Below, one piece after another: positions 15,871 through 24,505 of a DNA stretch of 42,622 nucleotides. Under the pieces are notes generated by a model. It was not told where the DNA came from. It saw only the letters and a list, made by a program, of their open reading frames with translations, and searched no databases. This stretch comes from Candidatus Poribacteria bacterium. Lineage in GTDB: Bacteria > Poribacteria > WGA-4E > PCPOR2b. The DNA lies in contig JAGWBT010000020.1 of the NCBI GenBank assembly GCA_021295755.1, forward strand, positions 1-42,622, written 5' to 3'. Position numbers and translations under genes: made by a program. The stretch's first letter is position 1. Each line of letters starts with the position of its first letter.

Positions 15871-16829
15871 ATGGACATTCCAAGAGACAAACTACTTGAG
15901 ATCTACGAGCGGATGCTCACCATCCGCAAGTTCGAGGATCGGGTGCACGACGAATACGCCGCCGGACGGATTCCGGGTTTCGTCCACCTTTACGCAGGGG
16001 AGGAAGCGGTGGCGGTCGGCGTCTGCGCCCACCTATCCGATGCGGATAATATCACTAGCACCCATCGTGGTCACGGTCACTGCATCGCCAAGGGTGTCAG
16101 TGTTATGGACGCGCTACCGGTGCCTGCAAAGGTAAGGGCGGCTCCATGCATATTGCTGATATAGACCGGGGGATGCTCGGTGCTAACGGCATTGTCGGCG
16201 GCGGTGTCCCGCTGGCTTGTGGGGCAGCACTCACGGCACAGGTACAGGGTAGCGGAGCAGTTGCTGTCAGTTTCTTTGGCGATGGTGGTGCCAACGAAGG
16301 CACCTTCCACGAAGGCTTGAACTTGGCAGCTATCTGGAAACTCCCCGCGATATTCGTTGTGGAAAATAACCGTTACGCCCAATCAACTAGCGTGAAATAC
16401 GCCTCTGCCGGCGGCGACATCGCCGCACGTGCCCAAGCCTACGGCATCCCCGGCGTTACTGTTGATGGCTTGGATCTCTTCGATGTTTACGAAACGACCG
16501 GCGCAGCGATTGATAGGGCAAGGGCGGGAGAAGGTCCCACACTGCTGGAGTGCCAAACTTATCGTTTTTATGGCCACTACGAAGGTGATACACAGGGGTA
16601 TCGGTCGAGGGAGGAAATTGAGGCGTATCGGACCAAACATTGCGCCATCCAACGGTTCCGTGATCGTGTAACCGAACAAGGATTGTTAGGCGATGATGAA
16701 CTGGACACCATTGATACACAGGTCGCCGACACTATTGAGGCGGCGGTCGAATTTGCTGCCAACAGTCCCTTCCCCGATGCGAGCGAAGTGACGACAGACG
16801 TTTACGTTAATTACGAGGAGGTGATATAA
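15871..16829 (+). pseudogene. 2-oxoacid (pyruvate/acetoin-type) dehydrogenase E1-alpha, frameshifted
   Basis: The thiamine-diphosphate E1-alpha reading is split. The first frame (15871 to about 16115) gives the N-terminal LLEIYERMLTIRKFEDRVH, PGFVHLYAGEEAVAVGVC and STHRGHGHCIAKGV. After a short lesion near 16105-16120 the sense continues one frame back: YGRATGACKGKGGSMHIAD, the diphosphate-binding GDGGANEGTFHEGLN and ENNRYAQST, to the stop at 16829. Compared with the family, about four residues of the M-A-E-L-Y segment are lost. A 13-nt deletion between two ATGG repeats would explain both the loss and the frame. As written, active E1-alpha cannot be made. The stop overlaps the E1-beta ATG (TAATG), so the operon structure is intact. 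Confidence 0.87.
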
Positions 16830-17851
16830 TGGGCGAAGAACGTACAATGACCCTTGGATTGGCTATCCGTGAAGCACTTCATCAGGAGATGGAACGCGAC
16901 GCTTCGGTTATTATTATGGGTGAGGATATCGTTGGCGGTGCCGGATCAGACGAGCCGGGTGCCGAGGATTCGTGGGGCGGACCGATGGGCATCACTCGCG
17001 GGTTGGTCGGCAAGTTTGGACGCGATCGGGTGCGCGACACGCCGATCAGTGAGGCGGGCTTTATCGGGGCAGCTGTTGGTGCGGCGGCAACGGGCTTACG
17101 CCCCATCGCTGCGTTGATGTTCATCGACTTCTTTGGTATACCCATGGATCAGATTTACAATCAGGGAGCGAAACTGCGCTACATGTTCGGTGGCAAGGCG
17201 AAGGTCCCGATGGTCGTCCGTGCGCTGATTGGGGCAGGGGTAAACGCGGCGGCACAGCACTCGCAGAGCCTCTACTCTATCTTCACACATATCCCCGGCT
17301 TAAAGGTGGTAATTCCTACCACGCCCTACGATGCCAAGGGGTTGATGATCGCTGCCATCCGGGACGATGATCCCGTGTTCTTCCTCGAACATAAGACGCT
17401 ATTGGGGGAGAAGGGGCACGTGCCCGAAGAACCGTACACCGTCCCCTTGGGGGTGGCGGAAATTCGACGCGAGGGTAGTGATGTAACTGTCGTTGCCATT
17501 GCAAAGATGGTCACCGTAGCACTTTCTGCGGCGGAGACGCTTGAAGCCGAAGGGGTCAGTGTTGAGGTGATCGATCCACGGACGCTCAGTCCGTTGGACG
17601 GTGGAACCATTCTGGATTCGGTCGAGAAAACAGGTCGCCTCGTGATTGTCGATGAGGACACCCCGCGGTGCAGCCTTGCCACAGACATCGCAGCCTTAGC
17701 AGCAGATGAGGCGTTCTATAGCCTTGAGGCACCGATCAAGCGCATCACCGCACCTCATACGCCCGTTCCCTTCAGTCCGACGTTGGAGAATGCCTACATC
17801 CCCTCACAAGAACGGGTTGTGGCAACGATTCAGGAGGTGATGTCCGTATGA
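16829..17851 (+). CDS. 2-oxoacid dehydrogenase E1-beta subunit (pyruvate/acetoin type)
   Basis: 340 aa, normal family length. It forms the alpha2beta2 E1 with the preceding gene and contributes the C-terminal transketolase domain. Recognisable parts are IIMGEDIVGGAG, the PMGITRGLVGKFG segment, DTPISEAGFIGAAVGAAATG, the AAQHSQSLYSIFTHIPGLKVVIP catalytic-His loop, and the C-terminal TGRLVIVDEDTPRCSLATDI. It lies in a tight operon: GAGGAGGTGAT precedes the ATG, which overlaps the E1-alpha stop by 1 nt, and its own stop overlaps the E2 start by 4 nt (ATGA). Sequence alone does not separate pyruvate from acetoin as substrate. Confidence 0.93.
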   Translation: MGEERTMTLGLAIREALHQEMERDASVIIMGEDIVGGAGSDEPGAEDSWGGPMGITRGLVGKFGRDRVRDTPISEAGFIGAAVGAAATGLRPIAALMFIDFFGIPMDQIYNQGAKLRYMFGGKAKVPMVVRALIGAGVNAAAQHSQSLYSIFTHIPGLKVVIPTTPYDAKGLMIAAIRDDDPVFFLEHKTLLGEKGHVPEEPYTVPLGVAEIRREGSDVTVVAIAKMVTVALSAAETLEAEGVSVEVIDPRTLSPLDGGTILDSVEKTGRLVIVDEDTPRCSLATDIAALAADEAFYSLEAPIKRITAPHTPVPFSPTLENAYIPSQERVVATIQEVMSV

Positions 17852-18984
17852 CACCTATTGTGCTTCCCAAATCAGGTTTCAGCAGCGAGGCGTCAACGGT
17901 TATCGGATGGAGTGTAGCGGAGGGAGACCGCGTTGAAGAGGGGCAACTCCTGTGTGAGGTCGAGACCGAAAAAACAACCATTGAGATTACTGCCCCTGCA
18001 TCGGGGCTCCTACGCAAGATACTGATCCACGAAGGGGAAAAGCGTCCCGTGGGTGTGACGATGGGTTTTATCGGTGAAGCGGATGAGCCCATCCCTGAAG
18101 TTGAGGAGGTTCCACTCCCAACTCCTGAAGCGACCCAGGTCAGCACAGCTCCGAGTCCATCAACGCGCCCACGTCGCGCGACAACAGGTCGGGTACGGGC
18201 ATCCCCCGCCGCCCGCAAACTCGCAGCGGAGCATGGAATTGACCTAGCAGAACTATCGGGTAGCGGTCCCGGTGGTGCGATAACGACCGGGGATGTGGAA
18301 CATGCAGTCGAAGCCAGCCGGGCGGCGTCAGATGCTGAATTGGTGCCAATGAGTTCGATGCGTCGTGCCATCGCTCGGATGACGCAAGAGAGTTTCCAAA
18401 GTGCCCCGCACTTCTACCTGACATTAGAGGCGGATGCGGCGTCGCTTTTGAATGACCGGCCAGAGGGCATCTCAATCACCCACTGTTTCGTCAAGGCAGT
18501 TGGTCTAGCACTCCGCGAGTTCCCTCAAATGAGAGCGCAGGTTGAGGGTGACGCGTTTGCTATCCCTCATGCAGTGAATGTTGGGCTGATCACCGCCGTG
18601 GAGGACGGGCTGGTTGTTCCTGTGATACGCGATGCTGATCAACGTCCCCTCGCCGAGATAGCTGAAACCGTGCGTTCGCTGGTCGATGGGGCGCGGTCTG
18701 GAAAGCTTTCGGCGGATGATGCATCCGGTGCAGGGTTTAGCATTACGAACTTGGGGATGTACGACATTGAAACCTTTCATGCCATCATCCACGCACCGGA
18801 AGCGGCGATTCTCGCTGTTGGGACGATTGTGGAGAAGCCTGTGGTCAAAGATGGGCAGGTAGTGCCCGGGGTGCGGATGGCACTGACGCTGTCGTGTGAC
18901 CATCGGGTCGTTGACGGTGTAATCGCCGCACAGTTTCTGGGACGATTGAAGCAACTGGTAGAGGATATATCGGCGTTGGAATGA
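17848..18984 (+). CDS. Dihydrolipoamide acyltransferase (E2) of a 2-oxoacid dehydrogenase complex
   Basis: 378 aa with all three E2 modules. A single N-terminal lipoyl domain has the lipoylated Lys42 in ETEKTTIE. After a Pro/Thr-rich linker (residues about 88-108) comes an E1/E3-binding domain (ASPAARKLAAEHGIDL ... GSGPGGAITTGDV, about 110-150). The catalytic acyltransferase domain ends with the active-site DHRVVDG (His352, Asp356). The enzyme transfers the acyl group from E1 to CoA; E3 (dihydrolipoamide dehydrogenase) must come from elsewhere because none is encoded here. It is translationally coupled to E1-beta. Having only one lipoyl domain fits the acetoin or small pyruvate type. Confidence 0.93.
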   Translation: MTPIVLPKSGFSSEASTVIGWSVAEGDRVEEGQLLCEVETEKTTIEITAPASGLLRKILIHEGEKRPVGVTMGFIGEADEPIPEVEEVPLPTPEATQVSTAPSPSTRPRRATTGRVRASPAARKLAAEHGIDLAELSGSGPGGAITTGDVEHAVEASRAASDAELVPMSSMRRAIARMTQESFQSAPHFYLTLEADAASLLNDRPEGISITHCFVKAVGLALREFPQMRAQVEGDAFAIPHAVNVGLITAVEDGLVVPVIRDADQRPLAEIAETVRSLVDGARSGKLSADDASGAGFSITNLGMYDIETFHAIIHAPEAAILAVGTIVEKPVVKDGQVVPGVRMALTLSCDHRVVDGVIAAQFLGRLKQLVEDISALE

Positions 18985-19006
18985 TACGCATTCGAGTCCT
19001 AAGAAG

Positions 19007-19921
19007 GTGAAAAGCACATTGGCAGAATTGATAAGTCTGAAGACGCTGACTGAGGGTAGCGGGACGGATCGCCGGAAAGCGAGGATTGCACTCGCGCAAA
19101 GCGATGATCCGGAGGCGTTGCAGCAACTGCTCAAGCAGTACTGGACATGGCACTTTGAGGAATCCTTAATGGAAGCCGTTCGGCTGTTGTTGGCGACAAA
19201 TCTGGGTTGGGAACAGATGCGCCCTCTCACAACGCCGCCGATCGGAGAGGTCATCTCACCTATCGGTCATGCGCTCAATCACGCGGATCAAATCGTCCGT
19301 GATGCTGCTTTTCAGGTTTTGGATAGCATGGTTGACCTCCCCGCCGGGGAGGTGCTGATCGGTGAGGAATTGACTCCGCTCTGGGTGGAAGGATTCCAGA
19401 TAGCTCGCTATCCGGTGACGAATGCACAGTACCAGCGGTTCATTCAGGCGACAGGGCATCGGCCTCCACAATCTTGGGAGGACGGAGCATATCCAGAGAA
19501 GAAGGGTGATCACCCGGTCGTGGAGGTGAGTTGTGAGGATGCGGAAGTGTATGCAGCGTGGACAGCTTGCCGATTACCCACCTTTGAGGAGTGGGAGCGG
19601 ACATGCCGCGGTGACCATGGAAGTGTATTTCCGTGGGGAGATGAAATCGACAAACCGCGCTGCAACACCGTAGAACTTGGTGCGGGGGGGACAACCCCTA
19701 TAGGCGCCTTCCCGGATGGAGTTAGCCCCTTCGGTTGTTACGATATGCTGGGTAACGTGTGGGAGTGGACAAGTACATGGTATGACGAAGATAATCCACA
19801 CTTCCGCGTGGTCAGGGGCGGGGCGTGGTACTACAATCACGATTACAGCACCTGCACAAGTTACGACTTCTTCAGCAAGGAGTACACCGAATTTGTGATT
19901 GGGTTTCGCATCGCTCGATAG
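19007..19921 (+). CDS. Formylglycine-generating-enzyme-like protein lacking the active-site cysteines
   Basis: 304 aa. The first 110 residues are a helical region (RKARIALAQSDDPEALQQLL) without a family name that I recognise. The rest is an FGE-sulfatase (SUMF1) domain: VEGFQIARYPVTNAQYQRFI, RLPTFEEWERTCRG, FPWGDE, YDMLGNVWEWT (about 245-255) and VVRGGAW, ending in GFRIAR. The copper-binding cysteine pair that defines active FGE (in a C-x4-C after GGSW/Y) is replaced by Tyr276 and Ser281, and the closing GFRC is GFRI. It is therefore unlikely to make formylglycine and may be a binding protein or another SUMF1-fold enzyme. The GTG start follows the E2 stop by 22 nt with a weak ribosome site, so it is probably the last gene of the operon. 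Confidence 0.8.
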   Translation: MKSTLAELISLKTLTEGSGTDRRKARIALAQSDDPEALQQLLKQYWTWHFEESLMEAVRLLLATNLGWEQMRPLTTPPIGEVISPIGHALNHADQIVRDAAFQVLDSMVDLPAGEVLIGEELTPLWVEGFQIARYPVTNAQYQRFIQATGHRPPQSWEDGAYPEKKGDHPVVEVSCEDAEVYAAWTACRLPTFEEWERTCRGDHGSVFPWGDEIDKPRCNTVELGAGGTTPIGAFPDGVSPFGCYDMLGNVWEWTSTWYDEDNPHFRVVRGGAWYYNHDYSTCTSYDFFSKEYTEFVIGFRIAR

Positions 19922-19964
19922 CGGGTTGCTCTTGTCAGTGTCAACAAACCGACGAATTGACGCG

Positions 19965-20999
19965 CTATCCCTTCTCTACTCCAACCGGTATCTTTGAGAC
20001 CGGAATTTGACGGACATAGTTGACGAGCGGTTCTCCCATCCCATCAAAGCGAATTTCAATCTCATCCCCTGTCTGATAGGTCGGTCGATCCGGAAAAGAG
20101 AGTTTCATCGTCCCGAAGTAGTGCAGATGCACATCGCCGGGGATCCGAAAATGGGCATACTTGAAGTGATGATCCTCAAGATTGGCGAGGGTATGGCTCA
20201 TGTTCGCTTCGCCCGTGAGGAGATCACCAGAATGATAGATCTCCTCCGATTCCCGCACGATGCGGCAACTGCCTCGAACATCGGTGAACGATTCATCGGT
20301 TACTAACTCCGGTCCGGCAGCACAGACGCGCATTTTCGAAAGCGCAAGCCACAGATAATTCACACGCTCCATCGGGTGATCTGCCCACTCGTTGCCAATT
20401 GTAAAACCGAGCCGACACGGAATCCCATCGTCGTCAATGACGTAGCAACCCACAATTTCCGGTTCCTCGCCGCCATCTTCTGAGAAGTCGGGAATATCCA
20501 GAAAGTCGTTGTGTCCCCGTAGAATTGTCCCGTTCCCTTTATAGAACCATTCGGGCTGAATCCCGCGCTCGCCGGGTGCGGGTTTGCCCTCTTTCAACCC
20601 CATCTCAAACATCTTCTGCGAATCTGTTTTCGTCCCCTCATCGGTGTCAGTGATTGTGTGCATCTGGTCGCGTGCCTCCATGCTACCGAGGTGCGTTAGC
20701 CCTGTCCCAGAAACTGTGCAGTGGGCTGGGTCCGGATGGTCAAATGGAGGCAAGATCCAACCGCTCGCATCCCCTGGTCGCCCGGTGAGAAGTTGATTAT
20801 ACAACACCTTATCTGCGACCTCAGTGGGGGTCGCTGCAAGATACACATCGATAGTCTGCCCGCTTCTGCGAGCCTCAAGGAAGAGGTTATAGATTCGCGT
20901 CCACTCCGCATTGATGCTGGTCAGGTCGACAACATGCTCGCCATCAATACATCCGATTCGCCTCCCCTTTTCTGGCAGTTGAAACTGAATCAATCTCAT
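19965..20999 (-). CDS. AraD1/GguC-like fumarylacetoacetate hydrolase family protein
   Basis: 344 aa. The opening MRLIQFQLPEKGRRIGCIDG and the pattern GTILRGHNDFLDIPDFSEDG, EEPEIVGCYVIDDDG, RLGFTIGNEWADHPMERVNYLWLALSKMRVCAAGPE correspond to the FAH-superfamily branch known as AraD1 (L-2-keto-3-deoxyarabonate dehydratase) or GguC. The acidic metal ligands of the superfamily are likely within the EEPEIVGCYV segment. In an AraD1 role it would act in a non-phosphorylating sugar-acid pathway, which suits the enolase and sulfatase genes further on. I infer the family from remembered pattern only, so the exact substrate is open. The 40-bp gap to the cohesin gene upstream is close enough for one transcript. 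Confidence 0.7.
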   Translation of the reverse strand: MRLIQFQLPEKGRRIGCIDGEHVVDLTSINAEWTRIYNLFLEARRSGQTIDVYLAATPTEVADKVLYNQLLTGRPGDASGWILPPFDHPDPAHCTVSGTGLTHLGSMEARDQMHTITDTDEGTKTDSQKMFEMGLKEGKPAPGERGIQPEWFYKGNGTILRGHNDFLDIPDFSEDGGEEPEIVGCYVIDDDGIPCRLGFTIGNEWADHPMERVNYLWLALSKMRVCAAGPELVTDESFTDVRGSCRIVRESEEIYHSGDLLTGEANMSHTLANLEDHHFKYAHFRIPGDVHLHYFGTMKLSFPDRPTYQTGDEIEIRFDGMGEPLVNYVRQIPVSKIPVGVEKG

Positions 21000-21039
21000 A
21001 TTCCTAGCTCCTTTTCAGAAACCTCCTTATCCTTTTCGT

Positions 21040-21906
21040 TCATTTTCTGATTTTAAGCTGCCCCCATGATATTATCTGCTTCCCCTGTTGATGGACAGAC
21101 AAATCTTTATCGGTAACTGTGATAACGAATATGGCTTCATCTTTCAGCGGAGGAACCCCATCATCGGTAACCGTGAGCGTAACGGTATAGGTGCCGGATT
21201 GCTTATAAACGTGCTCGACTGTTTCTTTCCGTTCAGCGCTAGAACCATCGCCAAAACGCCAAACGTAAGTTCTAATTCCGCTATCATCTTGCGAACTTGC
21301 GCCGTTTAACAAAACCGATTGACCTGTGAAAACTTTTGATGGGCTCGCTTCAATGACGGCAACGGGAGCTTCATTCAACTCTACCGGGCCGGTTATTTGG
21401 CCGTTTTTCGTGATTACGTCTAACTGGTTAGCGTCCGGGTCCGAAAGGAGAACCGCTGTAAATTTGAGTGTGGACGGATTAACATCGACCACGGCAAAAG
21501 TAATAGTTGCGAGGGTGCCGTCTCCGTTGGAGGCATCAGCCAGAGCGGTCGCCGCCAGTGTTACGTTGTTATCGGTGATGATCGGTGGGACTACAAAGAC
21601 GCCCGCCGGCAAGTAATCGGCATTCTTTGTGTCCACAAGTGCAAGCGTATTTGGATTGAACTCCACTGTGACTTGATAAGCGGCAACATTTTCCCCATTG
21701 GTGATGACCACATCCACGGAAAATTCCTTGCCAGCAGCTGGAGACTCTATCTCTAACGGTTGGATAGATACGGTGGCTCGTGCGAAAACTAATGACGGAA
21801 TCGCTAGGAAGATAGCCATCGCACAAATCACCTTGAATCTCAATGGACTTGGGGAGGTAAGTTGCTTTGAATTCTGATCCCATTGGGGTTGTAAGCGGTT
21901 TCTCAT
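21040..21906 (-). CDS. Secreted cohesin-domain and PKD-domain protein
   Basis: 288 aa with a signal peptide (hydrophobic stretch about residues 25-43, after a long basic start). Residues about 45-165 form a cohesin-like beta-sandwich (TVSIQPLEIESPAAGKEFSV, AAYQVTVEFNPNTLALVD, GDGTLATITFAV), and residues about 177-268 a PKD domain with the signature YVWRFGDGSS and YTVTLTVTDDG. After the PKD there are only about 20 residues and no anchor, dockerin or sorting signal, so the protein may be secreted free or the gene may be shortened at the 3' end. Cohesin-type modules in non-cellulosomal bacteria are common and usually not tied to a true cellulosome. Confidence 0.85.
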   Translation of the reverse strand: MRNRLQPQWDQNSKQLTSPSPLRFKVICAMAIFLAIPSLVFARATVSIQPLEIESPAAGKEFSVDVVITNGENVAAYQVTVEFNPNTLALVDTKNADYLPAGVFVVPPIITDNNVTLAATALADASNGDGTLATITFAVVDVNPSTLKFTAVLLSDPDANQLDVITKNGQITGPVELNEAPVAVIEASPSKVFTGQSVLLNGASSQDDSGIRTYVWRFGDGSSAERKETVEHVYKQSGTYTVTLTVTDDGVPPLKDEAIFVITVTDKDLSVHQQGKQIISWGQLKIRK

Positions 21907-21992
21907 ACAATTATTCCTCCTTCGGATACGCAGCCCAAGCCTTCGTGTGGAGAAATGCCAGATCTGATTTGATCGGAACGACTGAAAGTTCG

Positions 21993-22022
21993 ATTATAGC
22001 ATACCCACTAGCCCAGCCGCAA
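21993..22022 (-). promoter_or_regulatory. Extended -10 promoter for the cohesin-PKD gene
   Basis: On the minus strand, TTGCGG (22022-22017), an 18-bp spacer and TATAAT (21998-21993), with a TGC immediately before the -10 (extended -10). It lies about 87 nt upstream of the ATG at 21906. Confidence 0.55.
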
Positions 22023-22111
22023 TGCTAAAATTCGGTTAAGTTTCGTGCCTCATGATACCCTTTGTCACGTACTTTATCGCTTTTTGAACAATCCTCCCGT
22101 ACAGATTACCA

Positions 22112-22141
22112 TTGATAAATTACAGGTTTTTTTGATACAAT
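22112..22141 (+). promoter_or_regulatory. Candidate promoter for the glycosylphosphotransferase gene
   Basis: TTGATA (22112-22117), an 18-bp spacer and TACAAT (22136-22141), about 40 nt before the ATG at 22181. With the leftward promoter at 21993-22022 this makes a divergent control region. Confidence 0.5.
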
Positions 22142-22180
22142 TCCATCAATCCGAACAGATGAACTGGAATGTAATGTGTC

Positions 22181-23602
22181 ATGTCAAATAAAACTCTTGA
22201 TCAACTTCTTACTGTTTTCACCCTTCTCCTTGATGTTTGTTTCATCAGCGCATCAGTTTTCGTTGCGTACTGGCTCCGATTTGAATCGGGATGGCTAGAC
22301 GGGGTCGCCATCCATAAGGGCGCTCCCCCTCCACTCGATTACTATTTCCAACTCATCCCACTGATGGGGTTCATCTGGATCCTTGTGCTTCGAGGGATTG
22401 GGCTTTATCGGATTGAGGGGCGCATTACACTTGAAACAGTAGCGTCCATCTCAAAAACGGGGGTGATCGCATCAATTGCCACACTCGGCGCGATTTTCTT
22501 TATCTATCACAACCACCAATATTCGCGTTGGGTGATGATCTTATCATGTGTGCTGAGTGTTATTCTCCTATCTCTCAACCGATTGGTAATCCAGCGTTTC
22601 AAAGAGGCAATCCAGCAGTTGGGTGTTGGTATTAGTCGTGTCGCAGTTGTCGGTTTTAACACAACGACGCAACAACTGATTCATTCGTTTGAAGAGAAAA
22701 CAAGCAGCGGCTACCAATTTGTCGGTGTCCTGCTCGGTGGACTGCCTCCCTCACAGCCGATCTCTCACCGCATTCTTGGTGAGTTCACGGAGATTCGGAG
22801 CCTCGTCCAGAAGTATCGAATTGACGAACTTTTTATTACCTCGCCGGCGATTTCCCACACAGAGATTTTGCAGATTGTAGATGTGTGCGAGGGGCTATCT
22901 GTACGGCTGCATCTGCTCCCAGATTTCTATGAAGTGATGATTGGTCGCACACGGGTGGCGGATTTTGATGGCATTCCCGTGGTCAGGTTGAAGGAACTAC
23001 CGCTTCAAGGTTGGCGTGGGATGATTAAACGCGGAATGGACATCCTGTTGAGCAGCATTGCGCTGATTGTTTGCAGTCCGTTAATGCTCAGCATAGCTGT
23101 CGCTGTGAAGCTCTCGTCGCCGGGAAGGGTTATTTTTCGACAGGAACGGGTAGGACGGGATGGTACACCTTTTTATATCTATAAGTTTAGATCGATGCGA
23201 CAAGATGCCGAGGTGGGCGTTGGACACGTCTGGGCTTCAAAAGATGACCCACGGCAGACATGGCTCGGTAGGTTTCTAAGGCGTTGGTGTTTAGATGAAC
23301 TCCCTCAATTTTTCAACGTCTTTAAGGGAGATATGAGTTTGGTTGGTCCTCGCCCGGAGATGTCAGGATTGATTGATGATTTCAGTAAATCGATCCCACA
23401 TTACTTGGATCGGCATCGCGTCAAATGCGGACTCACCGGCTGGGCGCAGGTCAATGGACTCCGTGGGAATACCTCATTGGAGGAGCGTATCCGTTATGAT
23501 CTGTACTACATCGAAAACTGGTCAATCGGCTTTGACATCAAGATTCTTCTCAAGACACTCTGGTCAATTAAACGCGCTCCACAGCGGGATACAGAAGGAT
23601 AA
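22181..23602 (+). CDS. Polyprenyl glycosylphosphotransferase (WcaJ/WbaP-like) for exopolysaccharide
   Basis: 473 aa initiating enzyme that moves a sugar-1-phosphate to undecaprenyl phosphate in the inner membrane. The N-terminus has several membrane segments (about residues 10-30, 45-70, 85-105, 110-130), followed by a nucleotide-binding-like CoA-binding-3 domain (RVAVVGFNTTTQQLI). The C-terminal bacterial sugar transferase domain has KRGMDILLSSIALIVCSPLM, the phosphate-binding GRVIFRQERVGRDG, FYIYKFRSMR, the catalytic DELPQFFNVFKGDMSLVGPR, and GLTGWAQVNGLRG. All expected motifs are present and the length is typical. The ribosome site is weak (GGAAT region). Followed by an unrelated-looking gene at 23649. 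Confidence 0.94.
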   Translation: MSNKTLDQLLTVFTLLLDVCFISASVFVAYWLRFESGWLDGVAIHKGAPPPLDYYFQLIPLMGFIWILVLRGIGLYRIEGRITLETVASISKTGVIASIATLGAIFFIYHNHQYSRWVMILSCVLSVILLSLNRLVIQRFKEAIQQLGVGISRVAVVGFNTTTQQLIHSFEEKTSSGYQFVGVLLGGLPPSQPISHRILGEFTEIRSLVQKYRIDELFITSPAISHTEILQIVDVCEGLSVRLHLLPDFYEVMIGRTRVADFDGIPVVRLKELPLQGWRGMIKRGMDILLSSIALIVCSPLMLSIAVAVKLSSPGRVIFRQERVGRDGTPFYIYKFRSMRQDAEVGVGHVWASKDDPRQTWLGRFLRRWCLDELPQFFNVFKGDMSLVGPRPEMSGLIDDFSKSIPHYLDRHRVKCGLTGWAQVNGLRGNTSLEERIRYDLYYIENWSIGFDIKILLKTLWSIKRAPQRDTEG

Positions 23603-23648
23603 CCTGTCCACAGGGTGTAGGAGTTTATAGGTAGGAGGAAAGCACACC

Positions 23649-24479
23649 TTGGAACATAATTCAATACACATCAACTATGTTAAAGAGTTTACTAAACTCA
23701 GTCTCTGGTTTGTCCATAAGCGTCTTCGCGAAGAGGAAAGCGACTTTGAAACGTTGGTGAATGGTCGGGTAAATATTTACCGGAATACGTCGCTTTACGA
23801 CGGCAAACACCACCCAGTCAACGGGGAGGCTGCCCCGGAGTGGACGGGGATTCTAAAAGAACTGCGGAGGGTTTTTGACCGTTACATGGAGGCACCGTCC
23901 ACCGAGCAGCTTGAGGCAACGGGATTAGACCTCTTGTTGCTCTATCTGAAGAAACGCCCGGATACGCTGCCACCGCCGGAGACCCGTCCCTACGAGTGCT
24001 GGAGTTACGACTACGGCGGAAATCAGCTCAACATCCACATCCTCAACGTCTATCAACCTCGATCTCCTCTGAGCGATATGTGGATTCCATTTGCTGCGTC
24101 CCTGATTCGATTGCTGCAGGACTCTCAGGTTCGGCGTCCCGATGTTGAACTCGTCCGCTGCGGAAGCTGGCTCAATTCCGTGCCGCCGTTCCAGAAGTTG
24201 TTTCCAGAGCGTTGGAAACAGAGTGCGGAACCGAGACCGGAGGTTCGTTACACCATGGGGCACTGGGGACAGTTTACAGACCGGCTGGGAGATTTTCACG
24301 CCCGGAACGGTGCGCTATTCCGGGAAACAGGGGAATTTCCGTTTGCTAACTTGCGTTGCGAGTGCCCTATCGACGAGGTTCTCGCTTATCTGAAGGACAA
24401 CTTCCCAGATACAATGGAGTACAATAGGCAGCGGATGGGTGTGCCGCAGGATGCAAACAATATTAAGACTAGCTCCTAG
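23649..24479 (+). CDS. Unrecognised protein with a TTG start
   Basis: 276 aa soluble-looking protein; I do not recognise its family. The TTG at 23649 has a perfect AGGAGG 10 nt upstream (23633-23638) and no nearby ATG in frame, so TTG is the likely start. Noteworthy features are tryptophan- and aromatic-rich motifs such as RPYECWSYDYGGNQLNIHIL, the SWLNSVPPFQKLFPERW segment, GHWGQFTDRLGDFHARNGAL and a CEC pair (LRCECPI). It has no signal peptide or membrane segment. Codon use and base composition resemble the neighbours. It could share a transcript with the glycosylphosphotransferase (46-bp gap), but a role in exopolysaccharide synthesis is only positional inference. Confidence 0.75.
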   Translation: MEHNSIHINYVKEFTKLSLWFVHKRLREEESDFETLVNGRVNIYRNTSLYDGKHHPVNGEAAPEWTGILKELRRVFDRYMEAPSTEQLEATGLDLLLLYLKKRPDTLPPPETRPYECWSYDYGGNQLNIHILNVYQPRSPLSDMWIPFAASLIRLLQDSQVRRPDVELVRCGSWLNSVPPFQKLFPERWKQSAEPRPEVRYTMGHWGQFTDRLGDFHARNGALFRETGEFPFANLRCECPIDEVLAYLKDNFPDTMEYNRQRMGVPQDANNIKTSS

Positions 24480-24505
24480 CGCATATATGAAATGAGGACT
24501 GTAAA

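Noticed and set aside
16100-16170. Programmed ribosomal frameshift in E1-alpha
   Set aside because: No slippery heptamer or pseudoknot was seen and conserved residues are missing at the junction.
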